64,000 nucleotides of DNA, from positions 41,663,025 to 41,727,024 of the forward strand of contig OX419335.1 in NCBI GenBank assembly GCA_948470475.1. Direction: 5' to 3'. Below the pieces are notes generated by a model. That model was not told the origin of the DNA and ran no database searches. It was given only the letters and a program-made list of their open reading frames with translations. Positions within the stretch are counted from its first letter, which is position 1; every line of letters starts with the position of its first letter. Of this stretch, positions 23,526 through 52,001 are shown one piece after another. Made by a program: the position numbers and the translations under genes. This stretch comes from Galaxea fascicularis (lineage: Eukaryota; Cnidaria; Anthozoa; Scleractinia; Euphylliidae).

Positions 23526-26500
23526 ATGAAAACAACGTTTCTTTTATTCGTATTGATGTGGAATAAACTGCAGGGAGTGGCCGCGCAAGGTAAGCAGGCA
23601 GTTTGTATCATCTTGTTGAAAAAGCGAGCAGTTTACTTCTATTCTGTGTGATTCTGTGTCTGTAGTTTTATGCTTATGTTTTGACTAAATAGGGAAGGGT
23701 AAGCGGATGTGAGTAGGTCCAAATTCTAAAATACCTCAAATTTAGCACCCAAATCCTTTGAAACTCGTCAGCTATAGGATCCGTGAAAATGGTGAATTTG
23801 CACGTACATTGTTGGTTCAAACTTCTTTTTTAAACAGAAAAAGTACGTTAAAGTAGTAGATAGAGAATTGAACAAATACCATCTCCTGGCAGCTGTTTTG
23901 TAAAAGAACGAATCCCCCAGCTTTAAGTTGGTTTCAACTTGCAAAATATCGATCCAAAAAGCAAACTTAAATCTCCCTTCTGTATCCTCATTTTTGCAAA
24001 AAGTGGCACTGCAAGTGACGCTTTTTGCAAAAATGAAGATGCAGAAGGAAAATTTAATTTTTTTCTTTTTGGATCGATATTTTGCAAGTTGACGACAAGT
24101 TAAAGCTGGGGAATTCGTTTTTTTTTTTTTTGGAAAACGGCTTCCAGGAGGTGGTATTTGTTCAATTCTCTAGCTACTACTGTTAATGCTTAACTCAGTT
24201 CGGGGAACATTCAGAAGTTAAGGTCTAAATTAAAAGTTGAACAAAGGGCTTCTCTCCGCCTTATGTGACTGAAACGTCGAAAAGCATTCCCTGTGGGTAA
24301 ATTACCATGATATTCCTTTCAGGAAGGCGATTCGATCGAAAAAAGCATCCTAGATAAGGCTAAGGGGAAACTGAGAATTTGGAGAGTTTTCGTGGACAGA
24401 GACTGGAGTCTCAAATACTTTAGATCCTGGTTCTTAGTACAAAAAAAGCGACTCTTCTCCTCTCTCTATTTTAGATCTTGCTTGGGATATAGAGCATAAA
24501 GCCGTTTTTTTTACGGGCAAACAAAAATGAACAAATTAAACCACGAATTTGGGGAGAACACTATGGTGGCCCATTAGGGCCATAGAGTTTTTATATCTTT
24601 CCTGTTTTTTTTTCCTTTTATTTTCCGTTTCTTCTTCTTCTTTTCTTTTTTTTTTTTTTTAATCTATTTAGTTTTTAAAATTTTCTTGCAAAGAAAAAAA
24701 TAAAATAAATAGGCCATTAGGCATTTCAACTTTAAATATCCCACAATGCACAGACTAGTAAATTTCGCGGGAAAGACAAAATGGCCGCGGGAGTCAGAAA
24801 TAGCGATCGGCAAGAAGATGAGAATTTTGAGGGATGATTTGGTCAAATATGTGAAGCAAAATTTGCGCTGAAAGGAGATTTTAGACTTAGTTCAAATCAA
24901 GTATCCTATGTATGCATGGAGCCCTCCTACCCTCACTCGTCGACTCCAATATTTCGGCATCCAGTTTACGGATTATAGCGTGGATATTGACGATGTACGC
25001 GAAGCTGGTGAGAAAGAGATGAACAGTCTCGGCAGTCTACTCGGCTACAGAGCTTTGCATTAGAAAATCCGGGAAGTGCATTGCTTGAGCGTGCCCAGAA
25101 ATCTAGTATATGCCATGATGACCGAGGCCGGAACCCACAAAAACTCAAAAAGAATTCATTTGAACAGCTTTACGTGTATGATCTTCTACGCTATTAAACA
25201 ACAGACTGTTTGATGTCATGAATTAGATTTTTCTTCATCCATTCCGAATACCGCACAATGCAGTTGACTCTGTTATGTTGTTCCCTGTTCGTGTCTTGCC
25301 TACTTTCGCTCTAAACGCATCCCAATCCTGCTTTTTCCGCTTGGACAGTTTATGAAATCACCGATAGTGTTTAGGAGATGGCACATAGCACAAACACAAA
25401 CCCAAAGTGCATTGTGGGGTATTTAAAGTTGAAATGCCTAATGGCCTATGGCCTCTGTGGGCCTATGGCCCTCATGGGCCACGTGCAATTTTTTTTTATT
25501 ATTATTTAGTTTCCAAATAAAAAGATCAGTTTTTTTATTATATATATATATATTTTTTTTTTTGCAAGAAAATTTTAAAAACTAAATAGATAAAAAAAAA
25601 AGAAGAAAAAACGGAAAATAAAAGGAAAAAAACAGGAAAGAATTAAAAACTCTATGGCCCTAATGGACCACCATACACCATACAGACAAACGACCGTATT
25701 TTCGTCAGTTATGTTTGGCCACAGGCTACCCCTCATAAGAGAAAGATCCAGCTAACCCTGAAACTCCAAATTCCACGGACTTTGAGAGTGATGTCAAAGC
25801 GACCAAAGACTAATATTATTTTATTTGAAAGGGTGTGGTGTGGTGGCACGGAATGAGCTGAAGAGCCCAGGTTACCCTAAACACTACCCAAACAACATGG
25901 ATTGCAATTTCTGGGTTCACATTTCACATGGGATGAAGATGAAAATTAACTTTCACTATTTTGGACTTGAAGATGAGCCACTTTGCAGGTAAGTCAAGTC
26001 AAATATAAAGCAAAAAGTAATAAGATTAGTGGCTTCCTTTGCGACTGTTTCGTCCTTCTTTATTCCTACTAGCTAATTTTTCAGGTTAGGTAGATGTCTT
26101 AGTATAAATCAGAGAACGAAACAACGTATAAATATGAATTTGGGTTTATAACAATGACAATGTTGGTTAACTTTTTGGTAGAGGGAGAAAAACCTCTAGG
26201 AGCAGTAAAGAGAACCAACAAACTCAGCCCACATACGATGCCGAGTCTCGGGAATCGAACCCGGGACCCATTGGTGGTAAGCAAGCACTCTCACCACCGT
26301 GCAAACCCGGCTCCCCAATGGAATTGATGACTAAAAAGACAGTTATAATAAGCAATCTTCCGATACTGGTCCATATGCATTGCACAAACTAGGCTTGTTT
26401 CTGGGGAAGAACGTACACATTAATCAGATTCTGCTGTACGGCCGGGCTGAGCACATCTGTGCATATCTTTGCAGATATGATTATTTGATGATTTCTAACG

Positions 26501-29500
26501 ACGGACATCAAAACTTCGGAAAGTTCTGTGGACAGAGGACTGGGGAGAGCATTGTTGTAACAGGGCATTATGTGTTCATAACATTTCACTCAGATAGCAT
26601 CGAGCGAAGGAAAGGATTTCGCATAACGTTTATTTCCTTTTGTGAGTCTAATATTAATACTGCTAATGATCTGAAGGTTACGATTCAGTGGCAAGAAAAA
26701 CCGAGGCCCACGACCCAAAAGCAATGCTACAAAATTCCAAAATTTTTCTACAAAATTCCATTCACCATGAAAATAAATCTGTTAGTTAATTTTTGTCAAA
26801 AATTTGGAGTTAGTTTTATTTAAAAAAAAAAAAAAGTTTTTTAGAAAAAGAATTAGCTGTTTGGAAATAGTAAGCGTTAATAAATTAGGATGGCTATCAA
26901 CAAAAATTAGAAGGGAGTCTGCAGCCTTCCGTATTAGGTTTGGCATGATCTGGCATACTGCTAGGTATGCTACTCGCTCGCGTCTTGCAGCGCATATCCT
27001 TAATTGCTCTAACCATCTTTTGACGCAATCAAAGCACACAGGCAGGGCCAAATATAATTTACTTGTGACATCCTTCTTCAACACCAGTCTCCTAATGGCT
27101 TAGACGGCCGAACATCCGGCCGTGGATCCTCGGATTGATTTTTCCGTCAGAGCCTAAGAAGTTTTAGTCCAATGTTAATGAGCTGCTGAAAATTAACCCT
27201 GACAATTAAATGATTTTTTGTAAAGCTCCACCACAGATAACATCACCCTATCCAGTGGTGCAAGCATTACCAGGACAATGCCGCTCTGCTCAAAGTTCCC
27301 CTGATTGACGCTGGGGAGTTACTCATACTCATACTCATTTTTCTTGGAAATATCCAAGGGGGAAAGGTGCAATGAAGTTATCCCTATGTGAAGCAGCAAC
27401 CCAAGGTCAGCACTAGGGGTGGTCACAGCCAGGGTTCGTTACGTCCCTAATAGTTCTTTAACGTCCCACAGAATTAATTGTGGAGAGTTGTGAGACGGGA
27501 CCTCCGGTTTATCGTCCTTATCCGAGAGGACTAGAAAGTCTAACCATTGGTAGATGTCATTGCAAACGAAGCACTTTCTCCTCAGTTATTTAAAGACCCT
27601 GAGTGTTGGTCCACGACCTCCCGCACGGTAGTCCAGCGCTCTACTAACTGAGCCAACCGGTCGACGTATATATCAAAATTTATGTGAAATAATTCCGAGC
27701 TCTATAGACCAGTAGAAAGTGTTAAGAGAACATTCGTAACGTCCAGTATGAAGGACATTTCTACAAACACATGACACGCAAGACAGCAGGTTCCTCTTAC
27801 GGTCCAATACTTGTGGTATAAAATTGGAGACGTCCTATAAAATGATTGAAATTCCATGAACAAAAGTGCGCATTGCGCTCTTTTTTATAAGAACGCTTAG
27901 GCTGAGACTAACCAAAATTTTAAGAGGATGCTAAGCACATACCCAGGCTGAGAGTCAGTTAAGAATGTCTTCATTTTACTGATTTGCTTCTCGTTAAGCC
28001 AAATTTACCAAGGGTTGGTTGGCACGACTTAACAAATCGAATGTGGTTTAGCGTTCTCTGTAATCTTATCGACGGCGATACTCGTCATCATAATGGTCAA
28101 AATGTTGTGAACTCACGAGGCGCAGCCGAGTGAGTCCACAACTCATTTTGACCACAGACAACGCCAAACCACATTCGATTTGTTTTTTACCACAATAACG
28201 GCGTCAAAGAAATGTTTATTTCAGAGCGCAAGAGATGAAAAAAGCGTTGCGTGACAAAGTTCACGCGAGAGGCGTTGTCTAGACTCTTATCGACAACAGC
28301 AGATTAGCCAATCAGATTGCGAGATTTCCAGCAATTGTGGTAAAAATCTTATTTGCGCCACCAATGTGACCAGAGCAAGCAGCACGAGCATGTGACAAAC
28401 AAACAACTTCATGCTTCATCACAGGAAACACTGAATGCACTTTGAGAGGGTTTCCTGGTCACTTCACAATAATTTATTGAAATCCGACTACACCATTGTG
28501 GTGTAACTTAAGAACATTATAAGAACGTTTTCACGCTCAGATCTTGAAAAAATAAGAACATTCAGCCTCAGCTCCAAAATTAGACGTTCTCATCAAAACG
28601 TGTAACCACAGTACAGTTACTACGAATGGACAACATTCGTTATCGCACTCCTGAGTGCTTTGTAGAATGTTGGTTGACGACTTAACTGTATAAGGAAACG
28701 TCTCCTCCTATTTCCCGATAAACAAACAAACACGATCACGTTCTTTTTAAGGTATCCTCTCAGTTCTCAAGAAGGGGCTATTGAGGTGTCTCCAAAATAT
28801 AATGAAAATGATGCCTATGTTTCCGCTCTCCGGGCATTGGGGTTCAGACGAAGCCTCGACAATGATTATCGCACAACACATCATATATTTCTCCCTTGCC
28901 CGCTTGGAACATTTGCCAATTCTTCTTCAAAAGGAGCTGATGGATGCATAAAATGTCCTCCAGGTATCTGTAAAAGCTCCGTTTTTTAACGACATAAGTT
29001 CATCCAATTCATGTTCAAAAAGGAGATCGCATGTGTTTAAATCACAAGCGTTGTCAGGCTGTCTACGAAAAACATAATTTGTTTATGCTTTCGCCAACGA
29101 TTGCAGGAAGTCCTTTTATAGAGAGGGGAAAAGGGGATGCTCGTCACGAGTCCACGAGCCCGGCATAATTTTGCATTTCACGAGTCACGAAGCTAAAATT
29201 GTTATGCAAAGTAATTCCTGTTATGAAATGTCACACAGTTTTCAGTAAATTACGATTCATGTAGAGCAAAAGTGGCGGATCACGTTCTCAAGAAAATAAG
29301 CACGCCCCCCACCCCACCCCCGCCTTCCCCATCTTTACAGAGTTTCACATAATGCGCACAGATTAATGTTTTTCGGAGATATGTTTCTTGAAATTTCTGT
29401 TAACTCACCCAAAACCTTGTACGGTTATAATAAAATTAAGTATTTTTTTCCATTCTGTAATGGGGGTTAATATTTATTTAATAGTAAAATACCAAGCTCT

Positions 29501-32395
29501 ACGTGGCACTCATAATCAAGTTGCAAAAGAAGATTTTAGCGATAATTTTGTGCTGTGCTCGTCCTCCATCAGGCGGTTTTTATTCCGATGAAGTTGGTTA
29601 TGTTGGCAACAGCTGTAAGCTTTGCCCGACGGGTTCATTTGTTCAATTTGACCAGGCGCCGGGAACGCAATCTTCACACTGCAAGTCGTGCCCTCTGGGT
29701 AAGGTGGAATTTCTGATACAAAAGCATGAATTTCATTCATAAGTAGACTGCATTTTAGAAGAAGTTACTTACCACCTTCAAGGTTCATAGGTTATTCAAC
29801 GCGTTTGATATTCAACAAGAGCAAGTGGAATAGTAGGACGATTTTCATTGCGATGCTGTACCTCTTGGCCACGCGCGAGAACTAAGATATGGGGGAAGAT
29901 AATTCCGCGCATGTGAAGAAGTGCAGTGCGAAAGGAGGCTTTCATCACCGATGGGAGGGGGGAGGAGAGGCAAAGTCTTCTCCAGACCTCTCTGGGAATG
30001 ACGCAAAGGAGGACAAATATGAGCAGGGAAGGCGTATAAATATTTAGTTTGAACAGTACTCATGGGTATTACGAAGGTCTCTAGGGAATGATGTGTTAGA
30101 TCGGCGGGCGCGCGAGGCCGCTTCGGCGCAAACATATCAATGAAAATAATTGTTTGTTTTTTTTTTAAGAATGCCACGAATTATGGATAAATCTTCGTGC
30201 TTTATTTTCGGGGTTTTAATGAAATCCCAAACAAAATGTTTTACATTCACATAGCACTGCTATTCTTTAATATTTCACAGGAACAGATACTGACGTAACA
30301 GCTGGTTATCGTGCTTGTAAATGCTTGGAGGGATTTCATCGAACACATATGTTCAAGGAATGCCACAAATGCGGGCGAGGTGGACTGCAATGCAAAGAGG
30401 AGTATGCTACTCTGAAATCTGGATACTGGTGGGAATGGCGGAATGAAAGTCTCAAACATCGCTACAAGGAATTCATTGGCAATTTGATTGCTTCTGTACC
30501 AGCATTAGATAGTTTTAGTGTCCAATACCCATACTTACTACCGACGCCTTATAAGTGTCCCATGGAATATTCTTGTAAGGGTGGTTTAGATTCCCTGTGT
30601 GGGAGTGGTTACCAAGGACCTCTCTGTGCAGTATGCAGTTCTGGATACTACAAACAATTTCAAATCTGCAAGCAATGTCCATCAAAGAAATGGATCGTAG
30701 GTCAGTCGATGGTCATTGTAGTGGCTTTACTAACGATTGTCGTACTCTTGTCTTGGATGGGGAAGAAAAACACGGGGAAGACTTCGGGACTGAATATGAT
30801 AGACACGTTTTTATCCAAACTTAAGATTGTTATTGGCTTTTATCAGGTCACGTATGGTTTATTGGAAGCGTTCTCCTTCATAAAATGGCCAGACTCTCTG
30901 CAGATCGTCGCCAAGTATTCTCAAATACTTCAACTGGACATTTTTCAAATAGTTCCACTTCACTGTCTTTTCCCTGGGCTTCACGTAAACGCATTTGGAA
31001 GCTTATTTGCCGTGATGGTGTGCAATGCCTTGGTTATTGCCTTGTTTATTGTTGCGTTTGGAGTGCGCAAAGTAATCATCGCAGCAAGCAGCCTGGACAG
31101 CGAGGAAAAGTCAAGAAAAGTATCCCAGGCCAAGGAGTTTGTGTACAGGAATTTGTTTTTCTTCCTGTATGTGACTTACTTGAGCACATTTTCTAAGACA
31201 GCCATTGTCTTGCCACTAGCTTGTCAGAAACTTTGCCGAGATGAGGTCGAACAAGAGGAACTGTGTGGCAAGTACCTAAAGGTGGATTACAGTGTACAGT
31301 GTCAAGGTCCCCAGTACAAACAGTTGCTTATCGGTGCGTATATCTCCACTGCTTATGTCTTTTCCCTTCCTGTCGCTTCGTTCATCGCTCTTTGGAGACA
31401 ACGAAGGCAAGTGGCCACAAATGCCAATGTACCAGAGAATCCTGCCTCTGGCATGGAAATGATCTCAGGATTACGTTTTCTTTTTGAAAACTACAAAACT
31501 CATTCGTGGTATTGGGAGCTGATCGAAATGTCTCGTAAGGTGATTCTTACATCTGGTCTGATTCTTGTGGGATAAGAGCGCAGGTCGTATATCGGTTTGG
31601 CATGGGTTATTGCTGGTATGTATGGCGTTCTATTCGCTTGGATGAAGCCCATTCAAGATGGTGTTGAGAACAGATTAATGTCCATGTCTCTTGCGGTAAC
31701 TGTTTTCAACTTGGGTGTTGGAGCAGTGAGTAGAATTCCAGCGGAGAACTTGCCAGCCTACACGGACCCTGTGACAGACAAGGCGCTGTTTAAGATGCTT
31801 GTACTTGGAGCGAACGCCTTGGTGATCTGTTTGAGTTTTGGTAAGATAACTACTTACATCAGTATCACACACGTGACTTGTGGACGTACAAACACCCCCC
31901 CCCCCCCCCCAAACGTCAACTTAGTCCTAATCTAAAGAGCTGCCCCTTAACTGATTACGGTTTCTTTTCTGTCGGCCATCAGGTTTGTTTGCTAAATTTG
32001 AATTTTGACGGCTTGCGTAATCTTTCGTTTTTTTTTTTTTTTCAGTTCAGTATGCGGTGACGTTATGTCGCTACCTTAAGGAATGGCGCAAGAATCCCCA
32101 GTGTTCCTTGTCATGTTGTCTTGCTTTTCTCCTCCCTCTCAACAATTTGCAAGGTGAAATCGGCGGACTGGCTAAAACAAACGCATTTCAAAGCCAGCTA
32201 CAAACTGGCGAAATGGAAATGCCAACCGTTTATGGAGCCGTGAAAGCCAGCGGAGCTATTGATGTCACATTTGAAGCAGATGATCGAGATGTTGACCTTG
32301 CGGAAGGGCAAGATCTTATCTGTAAGGTTGAACAGTGCGACAAAACGAACCTATGCCATCAAGAAACCCAAACTACACTTTCGTGCCGGTTGTAA
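23526..32395 (+). CDS. CUB, cysteine-rich, multi-TM surface protein with in-frame stop
   Basis: Exons: 23526-23589 (signal peptide TFLLFVLMW...GVAAQ), 25832-25988 and 26475-26641 (together one CUB domain: CGVVARNELKSPGYPKHYPN through GHYVFITFHSD), 28752-28963 and 29573-29698 (CPLGTFANSSSKG..CIKCPPG and CKLCPTGSF..CKSCPLG, GCC2/GCC3-type cysteine repeats), 30281-31840 and 32046-32395. The long exon adds more cysteine-rich sequence (GYRACKCLEGFHR..CHKCG, CGSGYQGPLCAVCSSGYY) and about eight hydrophobic helices. The last exon codes for a final segment and a cytosolic tail. Phases agree except between 26641 and 28752, where a short exon or another acceptor (after 28773, giving Trp) is needed. A TAA at 31573-31575 interrupts the frame, but the same frame is open on both sides and splice sites look intact. 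Proteins of this layout look like orphan receptors; ligand and function are unknown. Confidence 0.75.
23852..24182. mobile_element. Foldback MITE with TTAA target duplication
   Basis: The two halves are inverted copies over nearly their full length. The left arm has 'agagaattgaacaaatacca' and 'tttgcaaaatatcgatcc'-type blocks; the right arm has the same inverted. TTAA flanks both ends (23848-23851 and 24183-24186), as for piggyBac or Kolobok-type insertions. It lies in intron 1 of the CUB gene. Confidence 0.7.
24562..25675. mobile_element. Foldback DNA element with integrase-like remnant
   Basis: Left arm 24562-24760 begins 'tatggtggcccattagggcc'; right arm 25420-25675 is its inverse, ending 'ggaccaccata'. 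Inside, an interrupted frame at about 24802-25170 on the plus strand reads like the N-terminal part of an integrase-core transposon ORF common in metazoan repeats (TLTRRLQYFGI, LLGYRALH, KIREVH.LSVPRNLVYAMM). It carries stops at 24869-24871 (TGA) and 25061-25063 (TAG). The element is in intron 1 of the CUB gene and is not autonomous. Confidence 0.65.
26120..26316 (-). repeat. tRNA-derived SINE with intact B box
   Basis: On the minus strand it starts 'ggggagccgggtttgcacgg', contains a perfect B box GGTTCGATTCC (26251-26261) and continues with 'atgtgggctgagtttgttgg' and 'gaggtttttctcc', the body of a SINE familiar from coral and anemone genomes. It lies in intron 2 of the CUB gene. Confidence 0.75.
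27440..27665 (-). repeat. tRNA-derived SINE, 5' part
   Basis: Minus strand: a tRNA-like head with A box region 'ttggctcagttagtagagcg', then the central block shared with 20328-20760 ('ggttagactttctagtcc', 'gtcccgtctcacaa', 'gggacgttaaagaac'). It lacks the 3' 'gcgctatataaat' block. Together with the 20.3 kb copy it defines a full-length element of roughly 430-480 bases. Confidence 0.7.
27877..28605. repeat. Inverted copy of the 1501-1872 repeat with nested palindrome
   Basis: Ends match the repeat at 1501-1872 in reverse. Between about 28034 and 28500 other DNA is inserted, including a palindrome whose arms contain 'aaatcgaatgtggttt' and its inverse (about 28037-28190). This is a nested insertion. 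Confidence 0.6.
28989..30280. other. CUB gene introns around exon 29573-29698
   Basis: Beyond the exon nothing of note is seen, apart from a C-rich run near 29305-29330 and a GC-richer stretch at 29850-30130 that may be an old repeat. Confidence 0.4.
31573..31575 (+). other. In-frame TAA inside a TM region of the CUB protein
   Basis: The frame reads ILVG, stop, ERRSYIGLAWVIAGMYGVLF. The downstream part is clearly the same protein. A CAA to TAA change (Gln to stop) is the simplest origin. It would remove the last two or three helices and the tail. No splice sites flank the codon closely enough to skip it. Confidence 0.85.
31892..31909. repeat. Poly-C run next to a splice donor
   Basis: A run of about 18 C bases roughly 50 bases after the donor at 31841 in the CUB gene; prone to length change and to sequencing error. 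Confidence 0.8.
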
Positions 32396-35028
32396 ATGAA
32401 GAGAAGTAAGTATACAGTTAATTATCTGGAGATATTCCGTTGTTGTTTTGATGTTTTGCAGCGTATCGCGCCGCTGTATGTGCGTGGATCAGCAGCCCAT
32501 CACGACAAGTTTTTACAAAAGATAAATTTAAATTCGTTCCCAGGCCCCTACTCGTTTGTAAAGTGGCTGATGGGCAGCCCATCACCAGAAGCGTTCCTCT
32601 CCCTATTACCTTTAGGGTCGGGCGTTTTGACAGACCAAGTTATTTTTAGAAACGCAACAAAACCATACAACAACCCAATACATGCAGAATTAAATTTAAT
32701 TCGGAGGATCACTCCGATTGATGGGCTCCTGTTGTGATTCAAAGTTTTGCAAAATTAGAGACTTATAGCCAGGTGGCTCAGAAGGTCCTCCATTAACCAA
32801 ATCTGAATTCGAACTCGTCGCTCTTGAAGAAAGCAAGAAGGACTTAAAACTGACATTTAATTTTGTTATTTCAGAGTTATCTCACAGTGTATACAGTTAT
32901 GGAAGACAGAAAATGGCGTGCAAGCTAAATCAAGATATCTGTCGCCGTGTTCTGAAATCTATTGTCCAAGATTGAATTAAAGGTTCTTTTTTCTGTCGTT
33001 AAATTCGAAGTTGTCGTTGTGGTTGCTAAATGTAACAGACTTTACAAATCTGCCTAGTTGTTAGCAGATTTTCAAGCAGGCCTGAAGCAAGGGGAGCCCT
33101 CCCCCCCTAATCTCCGCCCTCCCCCCCCCGAGAATTTTTGGAAGTTGAAAAGCAATTTTACCAAAAAGTACCAAAAGATGCCACGACGGTGACGGTGGCA
33201 AAAACACCATCTATAAGGTGAATTCGCGTTCTTATAAACTTCATCGCGATTCTTCGAGCTCGCTAAATTGTAGACGAATTCTCCTGCAGTCACATTGGCA
33301 AGTTTAAGCAAAAGAAGAAAAAAATGTCGTCGGGTGTTTCTTTCTTGAAATGTGAAATTATGAAGAAATGTAGCTAAAAAGTGCGATGAACGTGCAGAGT
33401 TGTTTTGCTTAGTAAACCTACTGTTTTTTTGTTCCGCCTCCTTGCCATCGCAGTTACCGTGCCACCTTACAACGTAGCGGTGGGATGAGGGGGGGGGGGG
33501 TAACCTTCGCGAGGCCAACTTGCTCAGCGACTCCAAATTCCGACTCTGCTCTGGATGACTACATTGTAACAACTTACCGAAAATACAAAGGAATACACTG
33601 CGCCACCTCCGGGAACCAACAGATGCCGCACGCTAAACAGGCGGGTTTACACGTGCGACGAGGCTGGAGTAATTCCTGATTCCTAATTCCTGAGTTATAT
33701 TACGTTCAGCACTTTCAATTGTTTGAATTGGTTGGACTTTATTCTACAAAAGCTATACAGCATGTTGTCAATGTCTTTTCTTTGTTACAAGTTATATATA
33801 ATCTAAAACAAGATCTTCATTTACAATAGTTAATGACGCGTTTATATACATTAAAGTATTTTTAAAATAAAATCTAAGGGGACTGGCGATAAAATCTTGG
33901 AAAACCTGAAGAGAAAAAACAGCGCGTAGCAGAAATGGACACAAAATCCCGCATGGTATTGCTCCAAACGGCCAAGGCTGAAGTTGAGTTTAAGAAACCT
34001 CTCCTCTTTGGCTAACGAAACTTAGAAAAAAGAAAATGTATTTAAAATCGATAACATGTTATATATTAGCTGTTGATTACACGCTTCAACCGGGTAACAG
34101 GTTCTATACTCTCTCCTCCAACGTATTCACATTCCTTTGAGTTTAACCCTCAAAGCTCAAAAAGTGGGTAACACGTAACTTCTACTCAATATCATAACTT
34201 AATCAAACATTTAGGTAGCGTGGATAAAGCATTGATTAGTATTGATCTTGGTACAAATAAGACTTAACCCCATAATAGAAAGGACCGCAACCTCCCTCCC
34301 GGGGTCTTTCACCTCCAAACCCCAGATGAAAGACCCCGAGAACGAGGTTGCAGGAGCCACATGCACAGTTGTGCAGAGCTAACCTACATTCGTATTTGAT
34401 TACAAGATACCAGGCGCCACGTATGTTGCGGGACACCAGGATAAAGTGCTGATATAACCATTCCACGGAAAACAATTTCTGAAAAAACTTGCACTTTCCT
34501 TAAAAATCGCAGTTTCCCAATTCGGATCGAAAGCAAAATATTTTGTAGACGAATTTGAATCGGCTAACTGTTCTGGTAAAGCCTCTGGTCAAACTCGAAC
34601 TTTTCCTAACTTACGTTTACTTTCCTCAGGGTTCACTCTTTGGTCAATCTTAAACCGTTCTGTACACAAGTTCAACTATCAAAACGTTTTTACTATCGCC
34701 AAAATTGCGGCATTTTCCATAAGTTAACTCACTACGAGAATTTGCTATAAATAAGATTTGGTAAAATGTATTTGGTTTCTTCCATTTTTGTTTTGCTGCT
34801 TGCTTTGGTAAAATCAATTTTTACAAGGAGCGCTGTTGGCCTTCTTTGGAAGCGCAAGATGGGAAACCGGCCGCGAAAGAGTACACTTAATTTATAATAC
34901 TACGCCAATAAGGGAACCTTATGTACAGGAAACCTTGTGTTTAGCATTTTGCAAAATATAAAATTTTCTTCCGATTTTAAGGGTTTGTTACCTACGTAGT
35001 TACGGTCCTCACTACACACAAGCCTGCA
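32396..35028. other. Intergenic region between convergent genes
   Basis: It should hold the 3' UTRs of the CUB gene and of Crumbs. An unrecognised segment at 32470-32740 contains 'cagcccatcac', 'gggcagcccatcacc' and 'gatgggctcc' blocks and may be an insertion. C- and G-runs lie near 33100-33130 and 33488-33500. A hairpin lies at 34287-34351. Confidence 0.5.
34287..34351. repeat. Hairpin in the intergenic region
   Basis: Arms 'cggggtctttca' and 'tgaaagaccccg', extended outwards by 'caacctc' and 'gaggttg', around a 15-base loop. If transcribed as part of a 3' UTR it would form a strong stem. Confidence 0.6.

Positions 35029-52001
<16,973 letters not shown>

Larger units (their letters stand above)
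26642..28751. other. Intron of the CUB gene, contents
   Basis: It contains a stretch open in the plus frame at 26804-27103 that was not recognised, a candidate proline-rich exon after 27232 (SPPQITSPYPVVQ...) without a clear donor, the SINE at 27440-27665, and the large inverted repeat copy at 27877-28605. A small real exon that would fix the phase may be hidden here. Confidence 0.45.

Noticed and set aside
26251..26316. Functional tRNA gene on the minus strand
   Set aside because: The perfect B box belongs to a SINE with a characteristic body; the stems are not complementary.
26804..27103. Plus-strand frame within the CUB gene intron
   Set aside because: Begins in a poly-A stretch, has no known motif and does not fit the exon phases of the host gene.
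31573..31575. Selenocysteine or classic readthrough codon
   Set aside because: The codon is TAA followed by G, not TGA, and no readthrough context is present.
33072..33572. 166-codon minus-strand frame between the convergent genes
   Set aside because: It runs through C- and G-runs and low-complexity sequence with no motif; likely chance.
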